From: an uncultured Candidatus Melainabacteria bacterium
GTDB lineage: Bacteria; Cyanobacteriota; Vampirovibrionia; Gastranaerophilales; Gastranaerophilaceae
Direction of reading: 5' to 3'
Length of the DNA stretch: 64,000 nucleotides
Assembly (NCBI GenBank): GCA_947364235.1
Contig: CANARY010000002.1
Span: forward strand, 186,001 to 250,000
A model generated the notes under the pieces. It was not told the DNA's origin, made no database searches, and saw nothing but the letters and a program-made list of their open reading frames with translations. Every line of letters begins with the position of its first letter. Position 1 is the first letter of the stretch. A program made the position numbers and the translations under genes. This document shows, piece by piece, positions 8,024-17,067 of the stretch.

Positions 8024-9331
8024 ATGAAAAAAGTTTATATAGAGACAATGGGCTGTCAGATGAATAAATCTGATGCTGAGAGAATGTATGGAATGCTTGA
8101 GCACCTTGGTTATACTCAGACAAGCGAGCCTAAAGAAGCTGATATGCTTATCATTAATACATGTTCAATCAGGCAGCTTTCTGAAGACAAAGCTTACAGT
8201 GCAATTGGCGTATGGGGTAAATGGAAAAAAAGTAAACCTGATTTAAAAATTGTTTTTGCAGGCTGTGTTGCTCAGCAAAAAGGGCAGGAGCTCTTTAGGC
8301 GTGCACCTTATGTAGATTTAGTTCTTGGAACGCAAAGGCTTTATGAGCTTCCGGAGCTTGTAAAAAGAATAGAAGCTGGTGAAAGAGTTGTTTCTTGCGA
8401 AGAAAAACCGTTTGAAGAGTCTGATATTCAGATAAATCGCGTAAAAAGTATAAATGCTTGGGTTCCGATTATGGAAGGGTGTAATAATTTTTGCACTTAT
8501 TGTATTGTTCCTTATACAAGAGGCAGGGAGCGTTCTCGTAAGCCTGAGCTTATTATTGAAGAAATCAAAAAAGCGCTTGATGAAGGTTTTAAGGAAATTA
8601 CACTTTTAGGTCAAAATGTCGATTCATACGGAAAAGACCTTGAGCCGCATCAAAATCTTTCTTGGCTTTTGCGTCAGGTTAACGAGCTTGAAGGTAAGTT
8701 TAGGATAAGGTTTGTTACTTCTTATCCTACAGATATTACCGATGAGCTCATTGATACTGTTATTGAGCTGGATAAAGTTTGTGAATATTTCCACATTCCA
8801 ATGCAGTCAGGTGATGATTATGTTTTAAAGAAAATGAACCGCAGATATGATTATGCAGAATATAAGAAGATTTGTGACCATATTAGAACAAGAATTCCAG
8901 ATGTTACTATTACAAGCGACTTTATTGCCGGTTTTCCGGGAGAAACAGAAGAACAGTTTGAAAACACGCTTAAAGCTATGACTGAGCTTGAACTTGATTA
9001 TTCAAATACAGCGGCTTATTCTCCAAGAGAAAAAACTGTTGCTGCAAAATGGGTTGATTTGTATATTCCTGAAGATGTTAAAACTGAGCGTCTGGCACGA
9101 TTAAATGAGCATAACAGAAAATGCTGCCTGGCTTCTAATAAGAAATACACTGGTAGAGAAATGGAAGTTCTTATAGAAAAGTTTGAAGAGGATAGGAATG
9201 TTATTACAGGCAGAACGCGTAATAACAAAATTGTGCACATTCCTTATGATAAAGATATTACCGGTGAGTTTGTAGATGTAAAAATTACTAATGCTCGTAC
9301 TTGGTATTTGAATGGTGAGTTGATTAAATGA
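8024..9331 (+). CDS. miaB: tRNA-2-methylthio-N6-dimethylallyladenosine synthase MiaB
   Basis: A radical-SAM methylthiotransferase that adds a methylthio group to i6A37 of tRNAs. The 436-residue protein has the UPF0004 domain with Cys11, Cys47 and Cys81 for the auxiliary cluster, the radical SAM motif CNNFCTYC (Cys153, 157, 160) followed by VPYTRGRERSR, and a C-terminal TRAM domain. The start at 8024 (MKKVYIETMGCQMN) matches the family and follows AAGGAAAAAG; an upstream in-frame start is an extension into the terminator region. Its last four bases overlap alr. Confidence 0.96.
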   Translation: MKKVYIETMGCQMNKSDAERMYGMLEHLGYTQTSEPKEADMLIINTCSIRQLSEDKAYSAIGVWGKWKKSKPDLKIVFAGCVAQQKGQELFRRAPYVDLVLGTQRLYELPELVKRIEAGERVVSCEEKPFEESDIQINRVKSINAWVPIMEGCNNFCTYCIVPYTRGRERSRKPELIIEEIKKALDEGFKEITLLGQNVDSYGKDLEPHQNLSWLLRQVNELEGKFRIRFVTSYPTDITDELIDTVIELDKVCEYFHIPMQSGDDYVLKKMNRRYDYAEYKKICDHIRTRIPDVTITSDFIAGFPGETEEQFENTLKAMTELELDYSNTAAYSPREKTVAAKWVDLYIPEDVKTERLARLNEHNRKCCLASNKKYTGREMEVLIEKFEEDRNVITGRTRNNKIVHIPYDKDITGEFVDVKITNARTWYLNGELIK

Positions 9332-10449
9332 AAAATGTAAGGCAAGCAAATATTAATATACGTAAAGATGCGTGGGTTGAAATTAATCTTGAATCTTTAG
9401 CTCAGAATATTATCGAAATTAAAAAAGGCATTCCTAAAACCAAGAGGTTGATGGCAATTGTTAAAGCTGATGCTTACGGCCATGGGGCTGCAATGCTCGC
9501 TCAAACAATGCTTGCATCAGGTGTAGATGCGTTTGGAGTTTCATCTGTTGATGAAGGTCTTGACCTGAGAGCTATAAAAATAAAAGCACCTATTCTTGTT
9601 GTCGGTGCAATTCCTCTCTGGGCAGTAGAAGCTGCTGCCAGGTATGATATTGCCTTTTCTATTTTCAATGACGAACATCTTAATGCTTGTAAAGAAGTTT
9701 TTGAAAGAACAGGGTTTAAGCCGAAAGTACACGTTAAAGTTGATACCGGCATGAATAGAATAGGTGTGCGTTCTGAATATGCAGTTGAATATATTGAAAA
9801 AGTGCGAAAAGCAGATTATTTAACTTTTGAAGGAGTGTTTACTCATCTAGCTTCTGCTGAAGAACCAGATGAAACGCAGAAACAAGTTGAACGCTGGAAT
9901 AGTGTGATTGATAATATTGACACAACAGGGCTTTTGATTCATATACAGAATACTGCAGGAACTTTTGCCTATGATTTCAAATCAAATATGGTGAGAGTCG
10001 GTATCTCACTCTATGGTATGTATCCGGATTTACCGGAAAAGATTAATTACAAACCAAATCTTAAACAAGTAATGGGGTTAAAAGGCAGAATTACAAACAT
10101 TCACGAAGTAAAACAAGGTGAAGGTGTCAGTTATTGCCACAAGTTTGTAGCGTATGAGCCGGCAAGAGTAGCTTCTATTCCTATCGGATACGCTGATGGA
10201 GTGTCAAGAAGGCTGTCTAATAAGATTTTTGCTCTGGTAAATGGTGAAAAAATTCGTCAAATCGGTAATATTACTATGGATCAGATGATGTTTGACCTTG
10301 GCGGCGTAGAAGCTAAAGAAGGCGATGTTGTTACGCTTTTAGATGATAAAGAACTGTCGCTTGATAACTGGGCAGAAATATTGGATACTATTAATTACGA
10401 GCTTACCTGCAGGTTAAAGGTTAGGTTACCAAGGATTTATGTAAGATGA
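9328..10449 (+). CDS. alr: Alanine racemase
   Basis: A PLP-dependent racemase making D-alanine for peptidoglycan, 373 residues. Lys46 in VKADAYGHG is the PLP lysine and Tyr269 in GVSYCHKF is the expected second catalytic base. It begins with an ATGA overlap with miaB and ends with another ATGA overlap with the next gene, so the three genes are probably co-translated. Confidence 0.95.
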   Translation: MKNVRQANINIRKDAWVEINLESLAQNIIEIKKGIPKTKRLMAIVKADAYGHGAAMLAQTMLASGVDAFGVSSVDEGLDLRAIKIKAPILVVGAIPLWAVEAAARYDIAFSIFNDEHLNACKEVFERTGFKPKVHVKVDTGMNRIGVRSEYAVEYIEKVRKADYLTFEGVFTHLASAEEPDETQKQVERWNSVIDNIDTTGLLIHIQNTAGTFAYDFKSNMVRVGISLYGMYPDLPEKINYKPNLKQVMGLKGRITNIHEVKQGEGVSYCHKFVAYEPARVASIPIGYADGVSRRLSNKIFALVNGEKIRQIGNITMDQMMFDLGGVEAKEGDVVTLLDDKELSLDNWAEILDTINYELTCRLKVRLPRIYVR

Positions 10450-10778
10450 AAAAATGTTTAATTTTATTTGTTATGCTTGCTCTTCCTGTTTTTGCAGGTG
10501 AGATACAAAATTTAAACCAGTATTTCGAATATCTTCCAAACGCTGTTCATAAGAATTGGACTCCTTATAAATCAAATTCAGAATACGAAGTTACTGTTCA
10601 GTTTCGGGTGAAAAAGAATGGTGAAATTTCAGCTCCTTTTATTGTAAAATCAACGAATGAAAAAGCTAATGCGTCTGTTCTTAACGCTGTAAGAGGAGCA
10701 GCTCCGTATAAACCTTTACCTGATAATTTTACAGCTGATAGTGTCAACACTCAGGTTATGCTTCAATATAAACCTTAA
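10446..10778 (+). CDS. Secreted TonB C-terminal-domain-like small protein
   Basis: A 110-residue protein with a signal peptide (MKKCLILFVMLALPVFAG) and a mature part that looks like the TonB/TolA C-terminal fold: VTVQFRVKKNGEISAPFIVKS, then a helix with SVLNAVRGAAPYKPLP and a final strand. There is no N-terminal membrane anchor or proline-rich spacer as in a full TonB, so it is probably a free periplasmic protein. It overlaps alr by four bases and is convergent with gatD, whose last bases overlap its stop codon. Confidence 0.75.
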   Translation: MKKCLILFVMLALPVFAGEIQNLNQYFEYLPNAVHKNWTPYKSNSEYEVTVQFRVKKNGEISAPFIVKSTNEKANASVLNAVRGAAPYKPLPDNFTADSVNTQVMLQYKP

Positions 10779-11479
10779 TATTTCTTGTTAACTAAAGAAC
10801 TATGAGCAAGATTTTCTATATAATCATCTAAAGGTTCGGGCTTAGAGCCTAGAGCAAGTTCTATAAGATAATCAGCAAAATGCGGGTTTTTAGGCAGGAA
10901 CGAACCGTGCATATAAGTTCCGAAAACATTCTTGTATCTTGCACCTTCACTTCCGTCTTTACCATTATTTCCGTTTCCGATAACCACTTTTCCTAAAGGT
11001 TCTGTATTTCCTTGAAGATAAGTTAAACCGCTGTGGTTTTCAAATCCGACAAGAGTATTTGGTTCAACAAGCTCTGTTTGAACAGTGACATTTCCGATAA
11101 AACGTTTATTGCCTGCAACAGTATAAGCGTCCATCAAGCTTATTCCTAAAAGCTTTTCTCCGTTGTGAGGCTGATAATAATGCCCCATAAGCTGGTATCC
11201 GCCGCAGATACCCAGGAATACTGCCATTTTGTCGCGTTCTTCAGCTAGAAAATCTTTATTCTTTTGAAGTTCTTTTGAAACTTCAATCTGCTGTAAGTCT
11301 TGACCTCCGCCGATAAAATAAATATCGTGTTCTTTTATTTTGTCGCCGGTATTTATTTCATCGATTTCAATTTCAATACCTCTCCATTCACATCGTTTTT
11401 TTAAAGCTAAAATATTACCGCCATCTCCGTATATGTTTAAAAGCTTCGGGTATAAATGCGCAAGTCTTATTTTTTTCAT
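10775..11479 (-). CDS. gatD: GatD-like glutamine amidotransferase (lipid II isoglutaminyl synthase subunit)
   Basis: A 234-residue class-I-type glutamine amidotransferase of the CobB/CobQ-like group. Cys92 in GICGGYQLMG is the nucleophile and His191 in YMHGSFL the partner. GatD supplies ammonia to MurT, which amidates the D-Glu of lipid II. MurT is normally the next gene, but here the neighbours are recO and pilT (the recO stop region overlaps the gatD start by four bases) and no MurT is present in the window. A cobyric-acid-type role is less likely given the short single domain. Confidence 0.82.
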   Translation of the reverse strand: MKKIRLAHLYPKLLNIYGDGGNILALKKRCEWRGIEIEIDEINTGDKIKEHDIYFIGGGQDLQQIEVSKELQKNKDFLAEERDKMAVFLGICGGYQLMGHYYQPHNGEKLLGISLMDAYTVAGNKRFIGNVTVQTELVEPNTLVGFENHSGLTYLQGNTEPLGKVVIGNGNNGKDGSEGARYKNVFGTYMHGSFLPKNPHFADYLIELALGSKPEPLDDYIENLAHSSLVNKKY

Positions 11480-12240
11480 ACACTCAATTCCCTGATTAAT
11501 TTTACAGACTTTTGTTTTTTGTTTGTATGAGTTTTAATATATTCATCTAAAAGGTCAAAACAAACTTGACACACTTTTTCTGTGGCTTTTCTGTCATAAT
11601 TGCTTTCGTAATCAAAATCAAACTGAAGCATTGCTTGTAGAAAATCTCGGATTTTGTTATGCATTTTAAGTTTTACTCCAAGATGTTCATTACATTCTTT
11701 GCAAATGATTCCGCCCATTGTTGATGAAAAGTACATATCTTCATCAAGTACCTGCTCTCTGCAGCAGAGGCAAGTATCAAGCTCTACGCAAAAACCCATT
11801 ATAAGCAGAATTTTTAACTGAAATTTGATTGCTGCTATGAGCATATCTTTTTTTTCTTCTGCATTTGCAATTTGGTTAAGGGCTTTATACAAAAGCTCGT
11901 AAATTTCTTCAGAAGCTGATTCTGAGCCTTCGCCAAAATTCATTACAACTTCTGAAATATAAGAAGATAAAATAAGCTTGTCCATATCTTCTCTTGTTTT
12001 TCTGAAATGGTTTACAGTTTGAGCTTGTAATATTGTATCCATAGAACGGCCTTTAAGCAGTTGTAGAGAGTTTGCAACAAGTAAATCCATTCTTGCGCCA
12101 AGCTTGCTTTTTGGTTTTTTAATTCCTTTGGCGACTCCTTTAATCAGCCCGTTTTCTTTTGAATACATTACAATAATTTTATCAGCATCGTTTAAATTGT
12201 ATGATTTTAAATTAATTGCTTCTGTTACGTAGTTATTCAT
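11476..12240 (-). CDS. recO: DNA repair protein RecO
   Basis: The recombination mediator that helps load RecA in the RecFOR pathway. 254 residues from the start at 12240 (MNNYVTEAINLKSYN); an upstream in-frame ATG at 12285 lies deep in pilT and is rejected. The N-terminal OB-fold is followed by a helical domain and a four-cysteine zinc site (Cys157/160 in CLCC and Cys180/183 in CKEC). It overlaps the end of pilT by eight bases and the start of gatD by four. Confidence 0.93.
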   Translation of the reverse strand: MNNYVTEAINLKSYNLNDADKIIVMYSKENGLIKGVAKGIKKPKSKLGARMDLLVANSLQLLKGRSMDTILQAQTVNHFRKTREDMDKLILSSYISEVVMNFGEGSESASEEIYELLYKALNQIANAEEKKDMLIAAIKFQLKILLIMGFCVELDTCLCCREQVLDEDMYFSSTMGGIICKECNEHLGVKLKMHNKIRDFLQAMLQFDFDYESNYDRKATEKVCQVCFDLLDEYIKTHTNKKQKSVKLIRELSV

Positions 12241-13330
12241 AATAACCTTTTGTTCCCAGATATACTCCTCTGAATATTTTTTCAAGCTCAGGAATATCGT
12301 TAGAGTTTTGTAAAGCTTCTTCCTGAGTAATTAGTTCACTGTTTACTAAAGAAGCCAGTGAAGTATTCATTGTTACCATATTTTCAGCGTTGCTGTCTCT
12401 TAAAACATCATAAATGGCATCAAGGTTATCTTTTGTAAGGTAATCTTTAACAGTAGAAGTAACTACCATAACTTCACATGCCGGATATCTTTTTTCATTT
12501 TTTGTAGAATATACAAGCTTCTGAGCAATGGTTGCTCTAAGAGTTTCAGCAAGCTGCTTTCTAATGATAATTCTGTTTGCTTCATCAAACATGTTAACAA
12601 TTCTGTTTATAGTCTGGACTGCGTCATTTGTGTGCAGCGTAGAAAGTACTAAGTGACCTGTCTCAGATGCTTTAAGTGCAGCTGCCATTGTTTCTTTGTC
12701 GCGTATTTCGCCGATAAAAATTACATCGGGATCTTGTCTGAGTGAAAACTTGATTCCATCAGCAAAAGATTTTGTGTCAATTCCAACCTGACGCTGAGAG
12801 ATGATACTTTTTTTACTGTCAAAAACATATTCAATCGGGTCTTCAATTGTGATTACGTGTTTGCCTCTTGTTTCGTTAATATAATCTATCAAAGAAGCGA
12901 TTGTTGTTGATTTGCCTGAACCAGTCGGTCCAGTTACCAGAATAATACCATTCTGAGCTTCTATAACAGAACTTAAAATATCCGGAAGGGATAAATCTTT
13001 CAGATTAGGTATCTGATATGGAATGTTTCTTATAACAAGAGCCGGCATGCCAATCTGTCTGTTGTAATTTATACGAAAACGTGAACATCCTTTAATTTCA
13101 TACATAAAGTCAACATCATGCAGAGTTAAAATTTTGTCTCTGATATTTGTAGGTGCAATATCTAATATAGCACTGTCAATATCTTCTTTTGTTAAAACAT
13201 TTGCGTTAGCTTTTTTGATAAATCCGTTAATTCTTAAATACGGCGCATGTCCAACCATTAAATGCTCGTCCGAAGCTCCTGTTTTTACAGCTTGTTTTAA
13301 AAACTGTATAATGCTAAAAATCTCTTCCAT
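12233..13330 (-). CDS. pilT: Type IV pilus retraction ATPase PilT
   Basis: A hexameric ATPase that depolymerises type IV pili for twitching motility. 365 residues from the start at 13330, which has GGAGG four bases upstream; the open frame extends further upstream without support. Walker A is GPTGSGKST (134-142), the Asp box ITIEDPIEY follows, Walker B is VIFIGEIRD and the His box is STLHTND. It heads a pilT-recO-gatD operon. The prepilin peptidase at 44-45 kb would serve the same pilus. Confidence 0.95.
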   Translation of the reverse strand: MEEIFSIIQFLKQAVKTGASDEHLMVGHAPYLRINGFIKKANANVLTKEDIDSAILDIAPTNIRDKILTLHDVDFMYEIKGCSRFRINYNRQIGMPALVIRNIPYQIPNLKDLSLPDILSSVIEAQNGIILVTGPTGSGKSTTIASLIDYINETRGKHVITIEDPIEYVFDSKKSIISQRQVGIDTKSFADGIKFSLRQDPDVIFIGEIRDKETMAAALKASETGHLVLSTLHTNDAVQTINRIVNMFDEANRIIIRKQLAETLRATIAQKLVYSTKNEKRYPACEVMVVTSTVKDYLTKDNLDAIYDVLRDSNAENMVTMNTSLASLVNSELITQEEALQNSNDIPELEKIFRGVYLGTKGYYE

Positions 13331-13387
13331 ATTTCCTCCAGTATACTTAAATCGTATCATTATTAACGTTTTTTGACAATAACTTAA

Positions 13388-13416
13388 CAAAAAAAATCCG
13401 GTTAAAAACCGGATTT
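13388..13416 (-). terminator. Intrinsic terminator after the cysteine-repeat peptide gene
   Basis: On the minus strand AAAATCCGG, a seven-base loop and CCGGATTTT form a strong hairpin followed by a run of T. It lies about 20 bases beyond the stop codon of the small Cys-rich gene and makes that gene a separate transcript from pilT. Confidence 0.85.
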
Positions 13417-13437
13417 TGAGTTTGAAAAAAACTTTTT

Positions 13438-13785
13438 TTAGCAGGAATAGCTGCATCCTCCTCCAGAAAATCCTCCTCCAGAAGAAACAGATACAGAAGC
13501 TGAAGCGATAGAACCGCAGGTTTCACCCCCTCCTGAATATGCTATAGAACCGCAAGTTTCTCCGCTGCCTGCATAAGCAACTGAACCGCAAGTTTCACCA
13601 AATGCCATAATTGTACTGTCTGACGGACCTGAATAGAAGCTGCAAGTGTCCATGCCGCTTTCAGAGCTCGGAGTGATTAGTGAAGTATTATTTGAAATCA
13701 AATGAGTTGCTTTTGGAGCAGAATCTGCACCGATAAACTTGAAACAAGTGCTTTGTTTTTCATCTGAAGATTTAATTGTTAACAT
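13438..13785 (-). CDS. Small cysteine-repeat peptide, possible RiPP precursor or structural peptide
   Basis: A 115-residue protein from the start at 13785, which is set by AAGGA seven bases upstream; the frame is open to 13878 but the extra start lacks a ribosome site. The N-terminal ~45 residues are polar and leader-like. Residues 63-98 are three tandem 12-residue units beginning GETCGS, which space Cys66, Cys78 and Cys90 exactly 12 apart. The tail is Ser/Gly rich and ends GGGCSYSC. Seven cysteines in total, no Sec signal or membrane segment. A short monocistronic gene with a strong terminator and a repetitive Cys/Ser/Gly C-terminus suggests a ribosomally made, modified peptide, but no maturase lies next to it. 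Function unknown. Confidence 0.65.
   Translation of the reverse strand: MLTIKSSDEKQSTCFKFIGADSAPKATHLISNNTSLITPSSESGMDTCSFYSGPSDSTIMAFGETCGSVAYAGSGETCGSIAYSGGGETCGSIASASVSVSSGGGFSGGGCSYSC
13492..13599 (-). repeat. Three 36-bp tandem coding repeats (GETCGS units)
   Basis: Three in-frame 36-base units encode GETCGSVAYAGS, GETCGSIAYSGG and GETCGSIASASV. The DNA of each unit contains a nearly identical GAAACTTGCGGTTC-type core. This is a repeat within the small Cys-rich gene. Confidence 0.85.
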
Positions 13786-13898
13786 AACCATATCCTTACA
13801 AAATTGTTTACATATATATAAAGTAAATAAAAAACATCTGATTTCAGGACTTGTTTTTTTCTTTACATAAATTAACAATTTTATAATAAATGATTAAA

Positions 13899-16409
13899 TT
13901 ATTTGCTGACTAAAGCTTTGTCGAACATTTGTTTATAATAATCCATATTGATATTCAAATTTTCGCCAATGTCAAACAGCATCACAGCTAAATCTCTATC
14001 AGCCTGGCAAGAAATCTTTTTAATAATTTCTTCCATATTTGTAACTATTTTTGAGAAATAATAATTCTGTGCTTCTGCAATATCAACTTTGATTTCCAGC
14101 TTGGAGATGCAGTCTAGAAGTTCAAGTGTTGCATCGACTTGCTGTAAATCAAGAGCGTAAGACAATCTGTTGATATTTTGTGCAATTTTTTTGCTGAATA
14201 TCTTTGAAGTCGGAGTCTTGTCGATTTCGATACCGATTCTTTTTGCTTCAAAGTTAATATCTGATGCTTGCTGTATAACGTCAGAATCTAAGAAACCTCG
14301 TGAGTCAATGAATAAATCATTGAACTGCTTCGTTAAAACATATTGAGCTGAGATTTTAAACTCTTTAGGAATTTCTAAGCCCAGTGTCTGCATCTGATAA
14401 ATAGAACCTTTGCCTTCGTTATACATTGACTCGTAAGTGTTTGCAAATACTTGCAGCTTTCCTCTAAGCATAGTTTGAAGAATTTTACGTCTTTCTTCAA
14501 TAAATATGTCTTTGAGTGTAAAGTATTCTGAGCCGAAATAATTATCCATGCTTCTGATAATTTCTGTCAAAGGTGATACTAGATAAGTTCTAATAAGTTC
14601 TTTTTGAATATCAGAGAAGTTTTCTGTGTGTTCTTTAATTGCACAATGGAAATCTCCGCCTGAGAACTGAAGCAGTGCAAAAATCATATTTGATTTTTCT
14701 AATGTAACTTTCGATTCAACTTCAATATGCCCGATGACAAGCTTTGAATTTCCTTTTGTAACTGTTTTATAAGAATGTTTTCTGATTTTGTAGCAGTAAA
14801 CACTTTCTTCATCTTCAATTTCAGTATACAAAGATGAAATTGCCCATAAGCTTGCTATTTGCTTAGTTGTAACTACAGACGGCTTAACAAACCTTTCAAA
14901 CACATCTTTGCCTGTTCCAAATTCAGGAATATTGCTTTTTGCGTCTCTAAGAATTTCCAAAAACGGAGTTTCCAAATCTTTTTTAAGGAAAGATTTTGCA
15001 AGCTGCATAACTCTTGCTGCGTATTTCATGATTTGAACAGTTTCGATGCCGGAAATTTCAGAGAAGAACCATCCACAGCTTGTATACATTAACATAGCCT
15101 GCCTTTGGATTTCCAGAAGCTCCATTGCTTTAACTTTTTGCTCATCACTAAGCCCTTCAAGAAAATATTCATCTTGATAACTTTTTACGCTCATGTCGCT
15201 TCTGTCAAGAATTACGCTTATGTAATTATCTCTGGCTTCAGCCGGGTTTTTAAAGTATTTTTTAGCTTGACGATTATATAAAACAACCATTTCGTCTCTA
15301 AGAAAATCAAGAGCGTCTCTAAGCGGCTTTCTCCATCTTTGGTTCCAACCAGCGTGTCCGCCGGTTGAGCATCCGCAGTCGTCGCACCATCTGCCGACTC
15401 CGTGGAAACAGCTCCAAGATGAAACAGGCTTGATTTCTACTTCCCAGTCGCTTCTATATTTTTCTAAGTATTCGCCGTAGTTTGTAATTTCAAATCCGGC
15501 ATCTTTTACTTTAAGCTTCATTGCATAAGCAAGCGCCATGTCCCCAAATTTTGTGTGGTGGCCGTAGCTTTCGCCGTCAGTTGCAATGTTTATCAGCTGA
15601 GGGTAATTTCTCAAATCTGAAATCCCGTCTTTAAGCCTGTTTACAAATTTATTTCCGTCTGTAAGCAGTTCATCAAAAGCAACAGAACGAGATATTGCAC
15701 CGTCATAGAAGAACAAATCAATGTATTTGCCTGGAGCAGATTTAATGTAATATCTGTAAGAACGCGCAGGGTCAATGTTGCCCCAGCTTACATCCTGCCA
15801 AGTTTTTTCATCTGCTTTTCTAATTCTTTGCGCTTGATAAGGAGAAAGAATTGTGAACTTGATGTCGTTTTCTACTAAGACTCTCAGAGTGTCATCATCA
15901 ACTGCTGTTTCAGCAAGCCAGATGCCTTCTGGTTTTCTGCCAAAACGGTATTCAAAATCTTTGATTCCCCATTTCACCTGCGTTTGCTTATCGCGTTCAT
16001 TTGCAAGCGGCATAATTATGTGGTTGTATACCTGAGCGATAGCATTTCCATGGCCTGAATGCATTCTGCGAGAGTTAATATCAGCTCTAATAACTCTTTC
16101 ATAAGCCATCGGAGCAAACTCTTCCATCCACGAAAGTAATGTCGGACCGAAATTGTAGCTAATATATTCATAATTGTTAACTACGTTTAATATCTCGTTT
16201 TTTGAATCAACAATTTTTGAAACAGAATTGGGATTGTAGCATTCTGCATTAATCCTTTCGTTCCAATCATGGAATGGCTGAGCGCTGTCTTGCTGCTCAA
16301 TAGCTTCCAGCCACGGATTTTCTCTTGGCGGCTGGTAAAAATGCCCGTGTATTGTTAAAAATACTTTTTGCTTCTCATCGTTCTTATTTTGTTCTTGCAT
16401 TGCTTCCAT
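13899..16409 (-). CDS. Glycoside hydrolase family 57 protein (DUF3536 type)
   Basis: An 836-residue cytoplasmic enzyme. The N-terminal half shows GH57 hallmarks: HGHFYQPPRENPW (the HxH/QP region), NFGPTLLSWM, and GIWLAET, whose Glu is in the position of the GH57 catalytic nucleophile. The centre carries a cysteine-rich WCDDCGCSTGGHAGWNQRW segment and the C-terminal half matches the DUF3536 extension. GH57 enzymes act on alpha-glucans (amylases, 4-alpha-glucanotransferases, branching enzymes); the exact activity is not decidable here. Start at 16409 or the second ATG at 16400, which is better spaced from AGGA. It probably works with the GH13 enzyme at 30 kb in storage-glucan metabolism. Confidence 0.88.
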   Translation of the reverse strand: MEAMQEQNKNDEKQKVFLTIHGHFYQPPRENPWLEAIEQQDSAQPFHDWNERINAECYNPNSVSKIVDSKNEILNVVNNYEYISYNFGPTLLSWMEEFAPMAYERVIRADINSRRMHSGHGNAIAQVYNHIIMPLANERDKQTQVKWGIKDFEYRFGRKPEGIWLAETAVDDDTLRVLVENDIKFTILSPYQAQRIRKADEKTWQDVSWGNIDPARSYRYYIKSAPGKYIDLFFYDGAISRSVAFDELLTDGNKFVNRLKDGISDLRNYPQLINIATDGESYGHHTKFGDMALAYAMKLKVKDAGFEITNYGEYLEKYRSDWEVEIKPVSSWSCFHGVGRWCDDCGCSTGGHAGWNQRWRKPLRDALDFLRDEMVVLYNRQAKKYFKNPAEARDNYISVILDRSDMSVKSYQDEYFLEGLSDEQKVKAMELLEIQRQAMLMYTSCGWFFSEISGIETVQIMKYAARVMQLAKSFLKKDLETPFLEILRDAKSNIPEFGTGKDVFERFVKPSVVTTKQIASLWAISSLYTEIEDEESVYCYKIRKHSYKTVTKGNSKLVIGHIEVESKVTLEKSNMIFALLQFSGGDFHCAIKEHTENFSDIQKELIRTYLVSPLTEIIRSMDNYFGSEYFTLKDIFIEERRKILQTMLRGKLQVFANTYESMYNEGKGSIYQMQTLGLEIPKEFKISAQYVLTKQFNDLFIDSRGFLDSDVIQQASDINFEAKRIGIEIDKTPTSKIFSKKIAQNINRLSYALDLQQVDATLELLDCISKLEIKVDIAEAQNYYFSKIVTNMEEIIKKISCQADRDLAVMLFDIGENLNINMDYYKQMFDKALVSK

Positions 16410-16447
16410 CCTGACTATCTTGGCTTATTTTTGTGTGCGGGTTGTAC

Positions 16448-16966
16448 TTATTTGCCCCCTTTGTTTGCTCCTTTATTTACTTCTTCCGGAGCTTTCTTAA
16501 GGACTTTAAGTTCTGAAACGTCAATCCAGGCATCGCCTAGAGCGTCAGAAAAAACTGTACCTTTGATTTCAATTTCATCGTCTGTTTTAAGCTCGATAAA
16601 TTTTTCTGCTTCACTTCGTTTTAAGAAAAGCTTCATTTCAGAAAGCGGAATGTTGTGTGCTGTATCATCGCGCTTGATTAAGAATGAAATATAATCATCT
16701 GAAGATTTAAATGCCGGCTTGTAGTCAAGTCCCAATGTTGAAAACTTGTCAAACTTTGCTTTCATTATAACTGTTTTATTTAAATAATTTTTTGGAGCGT
16801 TGACTATTGATAAAGGCTTAACCGCAATTCCTGCAGCGGGCTGAACAACAGCAGGAGCAGGAGCTGGTTCTGCTGAAACTTGTTCAACGCATACAGCGCT
16901 TGTTGTCAAAATACCTGCGCTTAAAACAACCAGTGATATCGATTTAATATATTTAATAACTTTCAT
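16448..16966 (-). CDS. Secreted OB-fold-like protein of unknown function
   Basis: A 172-residue protein with an N-terminal signal peptide (about residues 1-30), then a Pro/Ala-rich linker (EPAPAPAVVQPAAG) and a domain with alternating strands (KTVIMKAKFDKFSTLG, DDEIEIKGTVFSDALGDAWIDVSELKVL) that resembles nucleic-acid-binding-like OB folds of secreted proteins. The tail is Lys/Gly rich. It lies about 40 bases from the GH57 gene on the same strand. Function not recognised. Confidence 0.7.
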   Translation of the reverse strand: MKVIKYIKSISLVVLSAGILTTSAVCVEQVSAEPAPAPAVVQPAAGIAVKPLSIVNAPKNYLNKTVIMKAKFDKFSTLGLDYKPAFKSSDDYISFLIKRDDTAHNIPLSEMKLFLKRSEAEKFIELKTDDEIEIKGTVFSDALGDAWIDVSELKVLKKAPEEVNKGANKGGK

Positions 16967-17067
16967 TTCTCTTTCCCTCTCTATATAAAACAGTTTAACA
17001 TGTTTTAAAAATATTGTAAAATTAACCTTCTTGCATTTCTGTATTACTTTCTGATATATTATATTAT

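Noticed and set aside
13492-13599. Resemblance of CGETC-like segments to plant cyclotides
   Set aside because: The match is four or five residues, the cysteine spacing is different and there is no cystine-knot pattern.
13492-13599. Possible CRISPR array because of three regularly spaced repeats
   Set aside because: The 36-base units are contiguous, in frame and coding; there are no spacers and no cas genes.
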